A stretch of 64,000 nucleotides of DNA, taken from Abyssibius alkaniclasticus (GTDB taxonomy: Bacteria; Pseudomonadota; Alphaproteobacteria; Rhodobacterales; Rhodobacteraceae). Where the stretch lies: positions 558,001-622,000 of the forward strand of contig NZ_CP095732.1 of NCBI RefSeq assembly GCF_020447305.1. Reading direction: 5' to 3'. Every line of letters starts with the position of its first letter. The stretch's first letter is position 1. Under the pieces are notes generated by a model. The model did no database searches. It was not told where the DNA came from and saw only the letters and a list, made by a program, of their open reading frames with translations. Both the position numbers and the translations under genes were made by a program. Of this stretch, positions 7,688 to 16,958 are shown piece after piece.

Positions 7688-8659
7688 TCAGGATCTGGCG
7701 GCCATCGCCAGTTGGCGGGCCAATGTGCAGGCCCGAATCAGGCTGGCGGGATTGGCCTTGTTCTGGCCCGCGATATCAAACGCCGTGCCGTGGTCGGGGC
7801 TGGTGCGGATGAAGGGCAGGCCAAGGGTGATGTTCACACCCTCATCCAGCCCCATATACTTCACCGGGATGAGGCCCTGATCGTGATATTGCGCCACGAC
7901 CACATCGAACCTGCCGAGCCGGGCCGACAGGAAGACCGTGTCGCCGGGCCAGGGGCCGGTGGCGTTCAGGCCTTCGGCGCGGGCGGCAGCTATGGCGGGG
8001 GCGATGATCTCGATTTCCTCGCGGCCAAACAGCCCGCCTTCGCCGGCATGGGGGTTCAAACCGGCCACGGCAATGCGCGGGGCGATGATGCCAAGCGCGC
8101 GGCAGCCCCGATGCGCAAGGCGGATGGCGGCCAGATTGGCATTGAAATCTGCCGCCGCGATTGCATCGCGCAGCGACAAATGGATGGTGACAAGCACGGT
8201 GCGGATGGCATCATTGACCAGCATCATGGCCACCTTTGCGCCGTCTGAGAAATGCGCGAGCATCTCGGTATGGCCGGGAAAGGCGATGCCCGCAGCGGCA
8301 AGGGCTTCTTTATGGATCGGGGCGGTGACAAGCCCTGCAACCTGACCGGCTTTGGCAAGTTTGATGCCGGCCAGAATGGCGTCATAGGCGGCTTGGCCCG
8401 CGGTGGCGCAGACCGCGCCGAGCGCGGGCGCTTCTGCAAGGGTTGAGGTTTCGATGACCGAAATTTCGCCGGGCTGCGCGGCTTCGGGCGTGGCGACCCT
8501 GCGCAGCGGCAGGGTGCAGCCGATGCGTTTGGCGGCGGCCTGAAGCACGCCCATATCGCCCAGAATTACGGCATTCTGACCAGAGGCAACGGCGCGCAAG
8601 GCGATCTCGGGGCCAATGCCGGCCGGGTCGCCCATCGATATGGCAAGGGGCAGGCTCAT
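7688..8659 (-). CDS. pdxA: 4-hydroxythreonine-4-phosphate dehydrogenase family (PdxA)
   Basis: A 323-residue protein starting MSLPLAISMGDPAGIGPE, the hallmark of PdxA, which oxidises 4-phosphohydroxy-L-threonine in pyridoxal phosphate synthesis. The three metal-binding histidines are recognisable in GHTEMLAH, LNPHAGEGG and AQYHDQG, so it looks active. The start at 8659 overlaps the dehydrogenase stop as ATGA, so the two are coupled. That coupling to a catabolic flavoenzyme leaves open a PdxA2-like catabolic role rather than vitamin B6 synthesis. Confidence 0.88.
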   Translation of the reverse strand: MSLPLAISMGDPAGIGPEIALRAVASGQNAVILGDMGVLQAAAKRIGCTLPLRRVATPEAAQPGEISVIETSTLAEAPALGAVCATAGQAAYDAILAGIKLAKAGQVAGLVTAPIHKEALAAAGIAFPGHTEMLAHFSDGAKVAMMLVNDAIRTVLVTIHLSLRDAIAAADFNANLAAIRLAHRGCRALGIIAPRIAVAGLNPHAGEGGLFGREEIEIIAPAIAAARAEGLNATGPWPGDTVFLSARLGRFDVVVAQYHDQGLIPVKYMGLDEGVNITLGLPFIRTSPDHGTAFDIAGQNKANPASLIRACTLARQLAMAARS

Positions 8660-11073
8660 CCGCGCATCCGCGCGCCATCCGCATCCCAAAGCGGGCCGTC
8701 AACCATGCGGGCCGCACAGCGTTTGCCGAGGATTTCGATGTTCACCACCAGCCCCGGCTTGATATGTTCAACCGGCACAAAGGCAATGGCAATTGACTGA
8801 CCTGTCCAATGCGAATAGCCGCCCGACGTGCAGAAGCCGACAACGGACTCGCCTATCCAGACAGGCTCGTAGGCCACGACATCGGCATCCACCGCATCCA
8901 CCACAAAGGCGACCTGGCGGCGTTTTGGTCCTGCGGCTTTTTCGGCAAGCGCTGCGGCCTTGCCGACCCAGTCGCTTGGCTTGTTCCAGCGGATGAAGCG
9001 GTCGATGCCCGTTTCACCCGGCATGTAATCGGGCGAAAATTCGCGTGCCCAGGAGCCGAACAGCTTGTCGAGCCGCAAGCTCATCATGGCGCGCATTCCA
9101 AACGGGCGCAGACCCATGCTTTGCCCGGCGGCCCAGAGCGTATGCCACAGGCTGCGCTGGCTCATGAAATCTGTGAAGATTTCAAAGCCAAGATCGCCGG
9201 TATAGCTGACGCGCTGCACCAGACAATCGGCCATGCCGATGGTCATGCGCCGAACGTCCATGAATTTGAAGGCCTCGGGCGAGACATCGGCGCGGGTGAC
9301 GCTGGCCAGAAGATCGCGCGCAAGCGGGCCGGCGATCTGGAAGCCGGTGGTGGTGTCGGAGATATTCTCAATACACACATCATCGACCAGATGCTGCTGG
9401 AACCAGCGCAAATGCTGGTCTTGCGCACCGTAGGAACCGGTGATGCGGAATTCGACCTCTGAAATGCAGGTGACCGTGAAATCGCCCAGAATCCGGCCCT
9501 TGGGCGAAAGCATGGGGGTGAGCGACAGGCGGCCGGGTTTTGGGATATTGCCCGCCATCATCCGATCGAGCCAGGCACGTGCGCCGGTGCCGGTCACGCG
9601 GAATTTGCCGAAATTCTGCACTTCGTTTATGCCAACGCCCTCGCGAACGGCGCGCACCTCTTGGGCCGTTGCCTCCCACGCATTCGAGCGTTTGAAGCTC
9701 GGCTGTTCGTAGCGTGGCTGGCCTTTCAGCGCGAAATAGTTCGGCACTTCCAGCCCGTATTGCTGGCCCCAGACCGCGCCCATACCGTCAAAAATGTCAT
9801 ATATGGGGGTGGTGCGGAAGGGGCGGGCAGCGGGGCGTTCCTCGTTCGGGTAGCTGACCGAAAAGCGCATCTGATAGTTCTCGATGACCTTGGGCACGGT
9901 GTAGCCCGGCGTGGTCCATTTGCCAAAACGCGCCACGTCAAAGCCACGCGGGTCGACCTCGGTTTCGCCGTGAATCATCCATTCGGCGAGCGATTTGCCC
10001 ATGCCGCCACCCTGGCTGAACCCGGCCATTACCGCACAGGCAGACCAGTAGTTGCGCAAGCCCGGCACGGGGCCGATGAGCGGGTTGCCATCGGGCGCAA
10101 AGGTGAACGGGCCGTGGATGACATTCTTGACGCCCGCGCGCTCCAGCACCGGAAAACGGCGATAGGCGAAGTTGACCGAGTCTTCGATCTTGTCGAATTG
10201 TTCGTTCAGCAACTCGTGGCCAAAATCCCACGGGGTGCCGTCAACCGACCAGGCCTCGCAGGGTTTTTCGTAGAAACCGATGCAGAGGCCGCGGCCTTCT
10301 TGACGCAGATAGCTTTCGCCGCCCGGGTCCATCACATGCGGAAATTCGATGTCGCGGTTGTAAATTTCGGGGATGTCATCGGTCACCAGATACTGGTGCG
10401 CCATTGGCAGAAGCGGCAGATAAACGCCCGCCATTGCAGCAACTTCGCGCGCCCATAGCCCGCCGGCATTGACCACATGTTCGGCATGGATTGTGCCCTG
10501 TTCGGTGACGACATCCCATGTGCCATCGGCACGGGGGTTGGTTTGCAGCACGCGGTTGTGCTGGATGATGGTCGCCCCGCCAAGCCGCGCCGCTTTGGCA
10601 TAGGCATGGGTGGTGCCGGACGGGTCCAGGTGCCCATCGAGCGGGTCGTAAAGCCCGCCGATTATCCCGTCCACATTCACCAGCCCATCGGTCATTCTGG
10701 TAATTTCGGCGGGGGTCAGCAGTTCGGTATGCAGGCCCATATAGCGGTGCTTGGCGCGCTCGGCGGTCAGCATTTCAAAGCGGGCCTGGTTGTCGGCAAG
10801 GGTGATGCCGCCGACATGGTGAAGGCCGCAATTCATGCCGGTGAGTGCCTCCAACTCCTTGTATAGCTGGATAGTATAGCCCTGCAGCGCGGCCATGTTC
10901 GTGTCGCCATTCAGGGTGTGGAAGCCGCCCGCCGCGTGCCATGTGGAACCAGAGGTCAGGTCGGAGCGTTCCACCAGCATGACATCGGACCAGCCGAGTT
11001 TGGTGAGATGATACAGAACGGAACAGCCGACGACACCGCCGCCAATCACCACCACCTGTGCAGAATTCTGCAT
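8656..11073 (-). CDS. FAD-dependent dehydrogenase with GcvT domain (dimethylglycine/sarcosine dehydrogenase-like)
   Basis: An 805-residue protein. The N-terminal DAO fold has the FAD dinucleotide motif VVVIGGGVVGCS and the family sequence TSGSTWHAAGG. A middle FAO_M-type linker follows, and the C-terminal half resembles the aminomethyltransferase GcvT, which transfers the one-carbon unit to tetrahydrofolate. The architecture matches dimethylglycine and sarcosine dehydrogenases used on methylated amines and osmolytes. ATG 11073 has a strong AAAGGGGG site; the upstream in-frame start at 11100 lacks one. The exact substrate cannot be read from the sequence. Confidence 0.88.
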   Translation of the reverse strand: MQNSAQVVVIGGGVVGCSVLYHLTKLGWSDVMLVERSDLTSGSTWHAAGGFHTLNGDTNMAALQGYTIQLYKELEALTGMNCGLHHVGGITLADNQARFEMLTAERAKHRYMGLHTELLTPAEITRMTDGLVNVDGIIGGLYDPLDGHLDPSGTTHAYAKAARLGGATIIQHNRVLQTNPRADGTWDVVTEQGTIHAEHVVNAGGLWAREVAAMAGVYLPLLPMAHQYLVTDDIPEIYNRDIEFPHVMDPGGESYLRQEGRGLCIGFYEKPCEAWSVDGTPWDFGHELLNEQFDKIEDSVNFAYRRFPVLERAGVKNVIHGPFTFAPDGNPLIGPVPGLRNYWSACAVMAGFSQGGGMGKSLAEWMIHGETEVDPRGFDVARFGKWTTPGYTVPKVIENYQMRFSVSYPNEERPAARPFRTTPIYDIFDGMGAVWGQQYGLEVPNYFALKGQPRYEQPSFKRSNAWEATAQEVRAVREGVGINEVQNFGKFRVTGTGARAWLDRMMAGNIPKPGRLSLTPMLSPKGRILGDFTVTCISEVEFRITGSYGAQDQHLRWFQQHLVDDVCIENISDTTTGFQIAGPLARDLLASVTRADVSPEAFKFMDVRRMTIGMADCLVQRVSYTGDLGFEIFTDFMSQRSLWHTLWAAGQSMGLRPFGMRAMMSLRLDKLFGSWAREFSPDYMPGETGIDRFIRWNKPSDWVGKAAALAEKAAGPKRRQVAFVVDAVDADVVAYEPVWIGESVVGFCTSGGYSHWTGQSIAIAFVPVEHIKPGLVVNIEILGKRCAARMVDGPLWDADGARMRG

Positions 11074-11138
11074 GAATGCCCCCTTTGCCCTCGGCTTCAA
11101 CCTTGGGCCAAGCTGCGCGGGATTCGCGGCAAAATCAA

Positions 11139-11151
11139 TCGCGTCACGCGA
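11139..11151. promoter_or_regulatory. Small inverted repeat upstream of the FAD dehydrogenase gene
   Basis: TCGCG-TCA-CGCGA lies 65 bp upstream of the start at 11073. It could be an operator or chance in GC-rich DNA. Confidence 0.25.
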
Positions 11152-11171
11152 CTTTTCATGCCGTTTTTGGG

Positions 11172-12044
11172 TTATTCTGCCGGAATTGCGTGCGGAAGCG
11201 CCAATGCCTGCGCATCGGGATCGGCAAGCAGTTTCAGCACTTTGCGGCCATCATAGGCACCCAGCCGCGCCTGCGCGATTGGGGTGGCATTTGCATCGCA
11301 AAGCGCGATTTGCAGCGCCCCAAGGCAGCCATCGGGCAGGGCAATCATATCGCCGCGGCGCAAATCGCCCAGCGCATCTGCCGCCATGTTCTGGCGGTGC
11401 AAGACCGCGCGCAGACTAAGCGGGGCGGCCTGCATGGCCTGATGCAGCGCCGGGGCATGGCTGCGAGCAGGCTGCGGTGCGACACTGGGCCTTGCGGGCT
11501 GTGTGCAGTGATAAGGCACAACCAGCCGCAAGCGGCCCAGCGGGGTATTGCGATGCAAAAGCGCCAGCGAGAATGCCCGCCAGTCAGCAGCTTCGGGTGC
11601 GGACAACGGGGCAGTGACAAACCTGGGTGGCACCGCCGCTTCAACCTTCAGCCAGCGCGCCAATGCGGCTTGCACAGCCTCGGGAAGTGCGGCGCAAAGC
11701 GCATGATCAACCGGCGAGAGCGGCTTGCGCGCGGGTTTTGCACCAAGGCGAAGGGCCACGATGTTTTGGGCCAGCGCCTCTTCCACCCAGCAATAGGCAC
11801 GGTTTGGCCCATTCGCCGGCTCATCCCCCGGGCCACCCAGGTCAACAACCGCCTTCAGCCCGGGTTTGCGCAACCATGTTCTGAGCGCGGCAGGCCGTGG
11901 GGCGGCGCTGTTTTCAAGCCGAATTGCAACGGGAATGCCCAGCGTCTTTTCAAGCCGCGCGGCCAGATATTCGGGCAGTATGGCCGAAAAAGCGGGCGTG
12001 GCTGCGGGCTGCGGGCGCAGCAGTTTATGGGCGGTGGGGGGCAT
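11172..12044 (-). CDS. fliM: Divergent FliM/FliN-type flagellar motor switch protein
   Basis: A 290-residue protein whose last 75 residues have the SpoA (FliM/FliN C-terminal) pattern: LRAVLHRQNMAADALGDL, then GDMIALPDG and ARLGAYDGRKVLKL. FliM forms the C-ring and in most bacteria binds CheY-P through an N-terminal LSQDEIDALL-type helix; nothing similar is seen here, and the protein is shorter than usual. ATG 12044 is chosen for AGGAG six bases upstream. In-frame starts at 12065 and 12086 (TTG) have weaker sites. It is divergent from motB. Confidence 0.7.
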   Translation of the reverse strand: MPPTAHKLLRPQPAATPAFSAILPEYLAARLEKTLGIPVAIRLENSAAPRPAALRTWLRKPGLKAVVDLGGPGDEPANGPNRAYCWVEEALAQNIVALRLGAKPARKPLSPVDHALCAALPEAVQAALARWLKVEAAVPPRFVTAPLSAPEAADWRAFSLALLHRNTPLGRLRLVVPYHCTQPARPSVAPQPARSHAPALHQAMQAAPLSLRAVLHRQNMAADALGDLRRGDMIALPDGCLGALQIALCDANATPIAQARLGAYDGRKVLKLLADPDAQALALPHAIPAE

Positions 12045-12159
12045 TCTGCGCTCCTGCTTCATCATTTCTTGCAGGGTGCAGTGCAAAATATGAAGGGCGG
12101 GTTACCGGCACAAGTTTAATCAATTGCCACGCAGAAACCCCGCCCCACGAATGCGCCGG

Positions 12160-12174
12160 TTACCTCTTGGTAAA
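12160..12174. promoter_or_regulatory. CtrA-like box between fliM and motB
   Basis: TTAC-CTCTTGG-TAAA resembles the CtrA consensus TTAA-N7-TTAA at six of eight positions, 65 bp upstream of motB. It is the weakest of the series, supported mainly by better boxes at the other flagellar promoters. Confidence 0.4.
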
Positions 12175-12239
12175 GACTTGGCGGCAATGTCGGGCACCAG
12201 GCCTGCACGGGGCAATACGCGGGGCATTACGGGGGCAAT

Positions 12240-13067
12240 ATGGCCGAAAACACCAATATACGTCCGATTATCAAGAAAAAGAAAAACGTGCAGGCTGCCG
12301 GCCATCATGGTGGCGCATGGAAGGTGGCCTATGCCGATTTTGTAACCGCGATGATGGCGTTCTTCCTGCTGATGTGGCTGCTGAATGCCACAACCGAAGA
12401 ACAGCGCAAGGGCATTGCCGCCTATTTCAACCCCGGCATTCCGGCCTATATGGCCACGGGTGGCGGCGATGGCATGTTCAATGGCGAAGACCTGTTCACC
12501 GAGATGACCGAAAACCAGTCGGGCACGGGCGCGAGCGAGGACTATCCGACCGAGTTGGAAAACGCGGCGGGTGATACTGGTGGCGCCCCCGTTGAAGACG
12601 CGGCCGAAGAGCAGTTTTCGGAAATCGAAAGCCTGTTTCGCGGCGACAGCGGCGAAAGCACGGTCGAGGATTCGCTGCTCAAACATGTCAATACGCGGAT
12701 AACTGATGAAGGGCTGATCATCGAGATCTTCGATTTGCCCGATACGCCGCTTTTTGCCCAAGGTAGCGATGCACCAACCGAAGTGGCGCGGCAATTGCTG
12801 ATGATGATTGCCAATGTCACCGGCATGGTGCGCAACGATATCGCCGTTGGCGGCCATCTGGGCCGTGAACCTGAAAGCGACGACGGGTTTGCCCTGTCGG
12901 CGGCGCGCGCGCAAAAAGGCCGTATTCTGCTGGCGGAATATGGCATTGCACCGGCGCGGTTTGTGCGGGTGACAGGGCAATCCAACCGCGCGCTGGCGCT
13001 GGAAACGGGGCCGGACTACCGCAACCGCCGCCTTGAAATTACCCTGCTGCGCAGCCCGCCGGGCTGA
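12240..13067 (+). CDS. motB: Flagellar motor stator protein MotB
   Basis: A 275-residue stator subunit anchoring the MotA channel to peptidoglycan. A lysine-rich cytoplasmic tail precedes the single membrane helix, which starts AYADFVTAMMAFFLLMW. D33 is the conserved proton-carrying aspartate. The C-terminal OmpA-like domain includes VGGHLG and a terminal NRRLEITLL segment. motA lies 11 kb away in another operon rather than next to motB. The start follows GGGGGCAAT. Confidence 0.9.
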   Translation: MAENTNIRPIIKKKKNVQAAGHHGGAWKVAYADFVTAMMAFFLLMWLLNATTEEQRKGIAAYFNPGIPAYMATGGGDGMFNGEDLFTEMTENQSGTGASEDYPTELENAAGDTGGAPVEDAAEEQFSEIESLFRGDSGESTVEDSLLKHVNTRITDEGLIIEIFDLPDTPLFAQGSDAPTEVARQLLMMIANVTGMVRNDIAVGGHLGREPESDDGFALSAARAQKGRILLAEYGIAPARFVRVTGQSNRALALETGPDYRNRRLEITLLRSPPG

Positions 13068-13088
13068 AAATAGATTCAATTGCATCTG

Positions 13089-13103
13089 TTAGGGCGATCT
13101 TAA
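13089..13103. promoter_or_regulatory. CtrA-like box upstream of flgE
   Basis: TTAG-GGCGATC-TTAA matches the CtrA box TTAA-N7-TTAA at seven of eight positions, 56 bp before the flgE start and just after motB. Confidence 0.6.
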
Positions 13104-13159
13104 GCCTGTCGCGCAAATCTAGGCGCAATACCCCGTGTTCCGAATAAAAGGGCCTGCCC

Positions 13160-14461
13160 ATGACCATTTCCTCTTCCATGAATGCCGGTGTTGCCGGGCT
13201 GAACGTGAATGCCAGCAAATTGGCGACGATCGCCGATAATATCGCCAATTCAAAAACCTATGGCTACAAGCGGGTCGATGCCGATTTTTCGGCGATGACC
13301 CTGCCCGAACAGCGCGGCAAATACACCGCAGGCGGCGTGCGGGTTTCAACCTACCGTCAGGTTACAGCACAGGGCGCGCTGATCAGCACCGCCAATGCCA
13401 CCGATATTGCGGTGGGCGGGCGCGGCATGTTGCCGGTGACCTCTGCCGCCGCAATTGGCGCCGGCCCCGGACCTTACCCGATGATGATGACCGCGACCGG
13501 CTCGTTCCGCCCCGATGCCAGCGGCGTGCTGCGCAGCGAAAGCGGGCTGGTGCTTCTGGGCTGGCCCGCCGCCGCCGATGGCAGCATCCCGCCGCAATCG
13601 CGCGATTCTGCCGCCGGGCTGGTGCCGGTGAACGTGGCCCATAACCAGTTCGCCGCCGACCCGACAACCGCGATCACGCTTGGCATCAACCTGCCCGCCA
13701 CGGCCACCGCTGCCGGAGCCTCGGGCGATTCGATGGAAATTTCACTGGAATATTTTGACAATCTGGGTGCCACGCAAACAATGACGGCGGTGTTTACCCC
13801 GCAGGTGCCGGGTGCAGGCCAGTCAAACCTGTGGACGATGGAAATCGTCGACCTTGCCACCGGCCCCGCCCCGATTGCCGAATTTTCCGTGCAGTTTGAT
13901 GCCACAACCGGCACCGGCGGCACGGTGCTTTCGGTCACGCCGGTGTTTGGCGGCACGTATAATGCCGCCACGGGCGAGCTTGACGTGACGTTTGACCGCG
14001 GGCCTGTCAGCATTTCGGTGGGCAGCCCCGGCACGTCGAGCGGGCTTACCCAGCTTTCCGACCAGTTCGCACCGATCACGCTGGAGAAGAACGGCGCGCC
14101 AACCGGCAATGTCACCTCGGTCGAGATTGATGCCAATGGCATTGTATCGGCCAATTATGACAGCGGGTTTTCGCGAGTCATCTTTCAGGTGCCGCTGGTC
14201 GATGTGGCCAACCCCAACGCGCTTGACCCCGCGATGGGCCAGGCCTTTACCGCCACGCGCGAAAGTGGGGCCTTCTTTCTGTGGGATGCGGGTAGCGGAC
14301 CAACAGGTGCCACAATCGGCTACGCGCTCGAGGAATCGACCACCGATATTGCCGGCGAGCTGACCGCGCTGATCCAGACCCAGCGCGCCTATGCCTCCAA
14401 CGCCAAGATCATCCAGACGGTCGATGAGATGCTGCAAGAAACCACCAATATCAAACGCTAA
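13160..14461 (+). CDS. flgE: Flagellar hook protein FlgE
   Basis: A 433-residue hook subunit. The N-terminus MNAGVAGLNVNASKLATIADNIAN (landmark only) has the rod/hook ANNIANxxT-type motif followed by KTYGYKR. The C-terminus ends in ELTALIQTQRAYASNAKIIQTVDEML, the shared D0 helix of axial proteins. The middle is variable, as expected for the exposed hook domain. AAAAGGG precedes the ATG. It is the first gene of flgE-flgK-flgL-flgI. Confidence 0.92.
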   Translation: MTISSSMNAGVAGLNVNASKLATIADNIANSKTYGYKRVDADFSAMTLPEQRGKYTAGGVRVSTYRQVTAQGALISTANATDIAVGGRGMLPVTSAAAIGAGPGPYPMMMTATGSFRPDASGVLRSESGLVLLGWPAAADGSIPPQSRDSAAGLVPVNVAHNQFAADPTTAITLGINLPATATAAGASGDSMEISLEYFDNLGATQTMTAVFTPQVPGAGQSNLWTMEIVDLATGPAPIAEFSVQFDATTGTGGTVLSVTPVFGGTYNAATGELDVTFDRGPVSISVGSPGTSSGLTQLSDQFAPITLEKNGAPTGNVTSVEIDANGIVSANYDSGFSRVIFQVPLVDVANPNALDPAMGQAFTATRESGAFFLWDAGSGPTGATIGYALEESTTDIAGELTALIQTQRAYASNAKIIQTVDEMLQETTNIKR

Positions 14462-14485
14462 CCCGCCCAAAGGAGCCGCGAGATC

Positions 14486-15943
14486 ATGGGCCTTTCATCT
14501 GCCTTGAGCATTGCCAATTCAGGCCTGGCCACCGTGTCACGCGCGGCCGAGCTTGTGTCAAACAACGTTGCCAATGCCACGGTCGAAAGCTATGCCCGCA
14601 AGGAGCTGGCGCTGTCACCGCAAACCGTGGGCGGGCAAAGCGCGGGTGTGCGGGTTGACGGGGTTTTGCGTGCCGAAAATGCCCAGGCCACCGCCACGCG
14701 CCGCCAGACGGCCGCCGAACATGGCGCGGCATTTGTGGCCAGCAATGGCCGCGCAAACCTGTCCGCCCTGCTTGGCCTGCCGGGCGAGGCCGGTGCGCTT
14801 GCCTCGCAGATGGTTGCCTTTGAAGATGCGCTGCGCGCCGCCAGCAACGCCCCGGATTCCACCAGTCTTTTGGCCAATGCAGCCCAGCGGGCCGGTGATG
14901 TGGTCAGCAAGCTCAACGGAATTTCCACCCAAACCAGCGCCGTGCGCGTGGCCGCCGACCAGTCGATCGCGCAGCAGGTTGAAACGGTCAACAGCTCGCT
15001 CAAACAAATCGAAAGCATCAATGCGCAAATTCGGATGCGGGCCAATTCCGGCGACGTGACGGGGCTGGAAGATGAACGCCAGCGCCTGATCGACCAGATC
15101 AGCGCCATCATTCCCATCCGCCAGATGCGGCGCGATGGCGGCGATGTTGCGCTTTACACCAGGAACGGCGCGCAGTTGCTGGATGGCAGCGCCAAGGAAC
15201 TGGGCTTCACCGCCACGCCGACCATTACCCCTGACATGACGCTGGCCGGCGGCGCGCTTTCCGCACTTACGCTGAACGGCCGCCCGGTCACGGTTGGCAC
15301 GGGGGCCGGGCAAATGGATGGCGGATCGCTTGGCGCCGCCTTTGCGCTGCGCGACGAGATCGCGCCCGACTTCAACGCCCAGATCGATGCCATTGCCCGC
15401 GACCTTGCCGAACGGTTCGAAGCCCCGGGGCTGGACCCGACGCGCGCGCCGACCGATCCCGGGCTTTTCACCGATGCGGGTGCGCCCAGCGCGCCGGCCA
15501 GTGAACTCGGCCTTGCGGGGCGGTTGCGGCTGAACGCGCTGGCCGACCCCACGCAAGGCGGGGCGGCCTGGCGGTTGCGCGACGGGCTTGGCGCCGCCAC
15601 ACCCGGCCCGGCGGGCACAAGCACATTGCTGACCGACAGTCTTGCCGCCCTTGCCGCGCCGCGCCTGGCCCCGGCGGGTGCTGGCGTGGCCCAAAGGCTT
15701 GGCGCGGCCGATCTGGCGGGCGAGATTGCTGCACAAAACTACGCAACCGCACAGCGCGCCGACCAGAAAACCGCCTTTCTTGCAGGCCAGTTCGACGCGC
15801 TGCGCAACCTTGAGCTGGCCGAAACCGCCGTCGATACCGACCGTGAAATGCAGAATTTGCTGGTGATCGAGCAAGCCTATGCCGCCAATGCGCGCGTCAT
15901 ATCGACGGTCGATACGCTGCTGCGCACATTGCTGGAGATTTAG
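14486..15943 (+). CDS. flgK: Flagellar hook-associated protein 1 FlgK
   Basis: A 485-residue hook-filament junction protein. The N-terminus contains ALSIANSGLATVSRA and VSNNVANA, and the C-terminus ends in NLLVIEQAYAANARVISTVDTLLRTLLEI-type D0 helix residues. AAAGGAG lies upstream of the start. flgL begins 1 bp after its stop, so the two junction proteins are co-translated in order. Confidence 0.92.
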   Translation: MGLSSALSIANSGLATVSRAAELVSNNVANATVESYARKELALSPQTVGGQSAGVRVDGVLRAENAQATATRRQTAAEHGAAFVASNGRANLSALLGLPGEAGALASQMVAFEDALRAASNAPDSTSLLANAAQRAGDVVSKLNGISTQTSAVRVAADQSIAQQVETVNSSLKQIESINAQIRMRANSGDVTGLEDERQRLIDQISAIIPIRQMRRDGGDVALYTRNGAQLLDGSAKELGFTATPTITPDMTLAGGALSALTLNGRPVTVGTGAGQMDGGSLGAAFALRDEIAPDFNAQIDAIARDLAERFEAPGLDPTRAPTDPGLFTDAGAPSAPASELGLAGRLRLNALADPTQGGAAWRLRDGLGAATPGPAGTSTLLTDSLAALAAPRLAPAGAGVAQRLGAADLAGEIAAQNYATAQRADQKTAFLAGQFDALRNLELAETAVDTDREMQNLLVIEQAYAANARVISTVDTLLRTLLEI

Positions 15944-15944
15944 A

Positions 15945-16958
15945 ATGCAGATCAGCCCGGTCGTTTCCGACCTCGCCACACAAAAGAGCCTGTTGCAACG
16001 CGGCAGCGCCGTGCGCGCACAAATGCAAACCGCCAGCCAGGAAATGAGCAGCGGGCTGAAGTCTGACCTTGTGGCCGCAACCGGCGGCGATCTGGGCGGG
16101 CTTTTCGCGATCGAACGCGGCATCGTCCAGCTCGACAGCCAGATCGAAGGGCTGAACTTTGCCGCCGCCAAGGCCAGCAGCGCCGAAAACTATCTCGGCC
16201 AGCTCGCGGCGGGGGTTGCGCCCTTCGGGGTGGATTTGCAGGCCGCGCTTGACCGTGGCGATGCCCTGGCACAGACAAGCATTGCCAAAGGTGCGCGCGC
16301 CGCTTTTGATGCCGCCGTCTCTGCGCTGAACGGGCGCTACGGGCGCCATGCCCTGTTTGCCGGCGCCGCACTGGATGGCCCCGCCCTGGTCGATAGCGAT
16401 GCGATCTATGCCGACCTTGCGGCGCTGGCCAGCGGTGCCGCCAACGGGCTGGACGCAATCGCCGCGATTGACAGCTATTTCAATGCGCCCGGCGGCGGGT
16501 TTGAAACCGGCGCCTATCTGGGTGGCGATACCACGGCCCCAGGGGTTGAAATTGCCGAAGGCCAGCGGCTGAACTATGCGCTGCGCGCCGATGACGCCGC
16601 CTTTCGCCAAAACCTTCAGGCGCTTGCACTTGTTGCCCTTGCCGCCGAGGGTGATACCCCCGGCACCCCGGCCGATGCACGGCTGATGCTGCGCGAAGGG
16701 GCCGCGCTGGCGCTGGAAAACCCCGGCCAGATTCTGGCGCTGCGCGAAGGGCTTGGCCATGCCGCCCAACGCATTGACGAGACAATCGCCAACGCATCCG
16801 GCGCGCTGCACGGGCTGGAACTGCGGCGGGCTGCCATCGTTTCCGCCGACCCTTACGAGACGGCAAGCGCCTTTCAAGCCCTGCAAGGGCAAATGGAGAT
16901 TATTTATGAAGTTACCGCCAGAATGGCGAATTTGCGCCTGGTTGACCGCCTGCGCTAA
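15945..16958 (+). CDS. flgL: Flagellar hook-associated protein 3 FlgL
   Basis: A 337-residue flagellin-like junction protein forming the second hook-filament layer. The N-terminal helix includes QTASQEMSSGLKSD, the flagellin/FlgL signature position, and the C-terminus QMEIIYEVTARMANLRLVDRLR-like helix pairs with it. I chose ATG 15945, immediately after the flgK stop, because upstream in-frame codons belong to flgK in another frame. Its last 53 bp overlap the start of flgI. Confidence 0.88.
   Translation: MQISPVVSDLATQKSLLQRGSAVRAQMQTASQEMSSGLKSDLVAATGGDLGGLFAIERGIVQLDSQIEGLNFAAAKASSAENYLGQLAAGVAPFGVDLQAALDRGDALAQTSIAKGARAAFDAAVSALNGRYGRHALFAGAALDGPALVDSDAIYADLAALASGAANGLDAIAAIDSYFNAPGGGFETGAYLGGDTTAPGVEIAEGQRLNYALRADDAAFRQNLQALALVALAAEGDTPGTPADARLMLREGAALALENPGQILALREGLGHAAQRIDETIANASGALHGLELRRAAIVSADPYETASAFQALQGQMEIIYEVTARMANLRLVDRLR

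Noticed and set aside
11139-11151. Inverted repeat TCGCG-TCA-CGCGA as a confident operator
   Set aside because: Kept only as a low-confidence feature because a 5-bp GC palindrome is expected often by chance at this composition.
14615-16171. A 518-codon minus-strand open frame
   Set aside because: It is antisense to flgK and flgL, both well supported; composition is that of a shadow frame.
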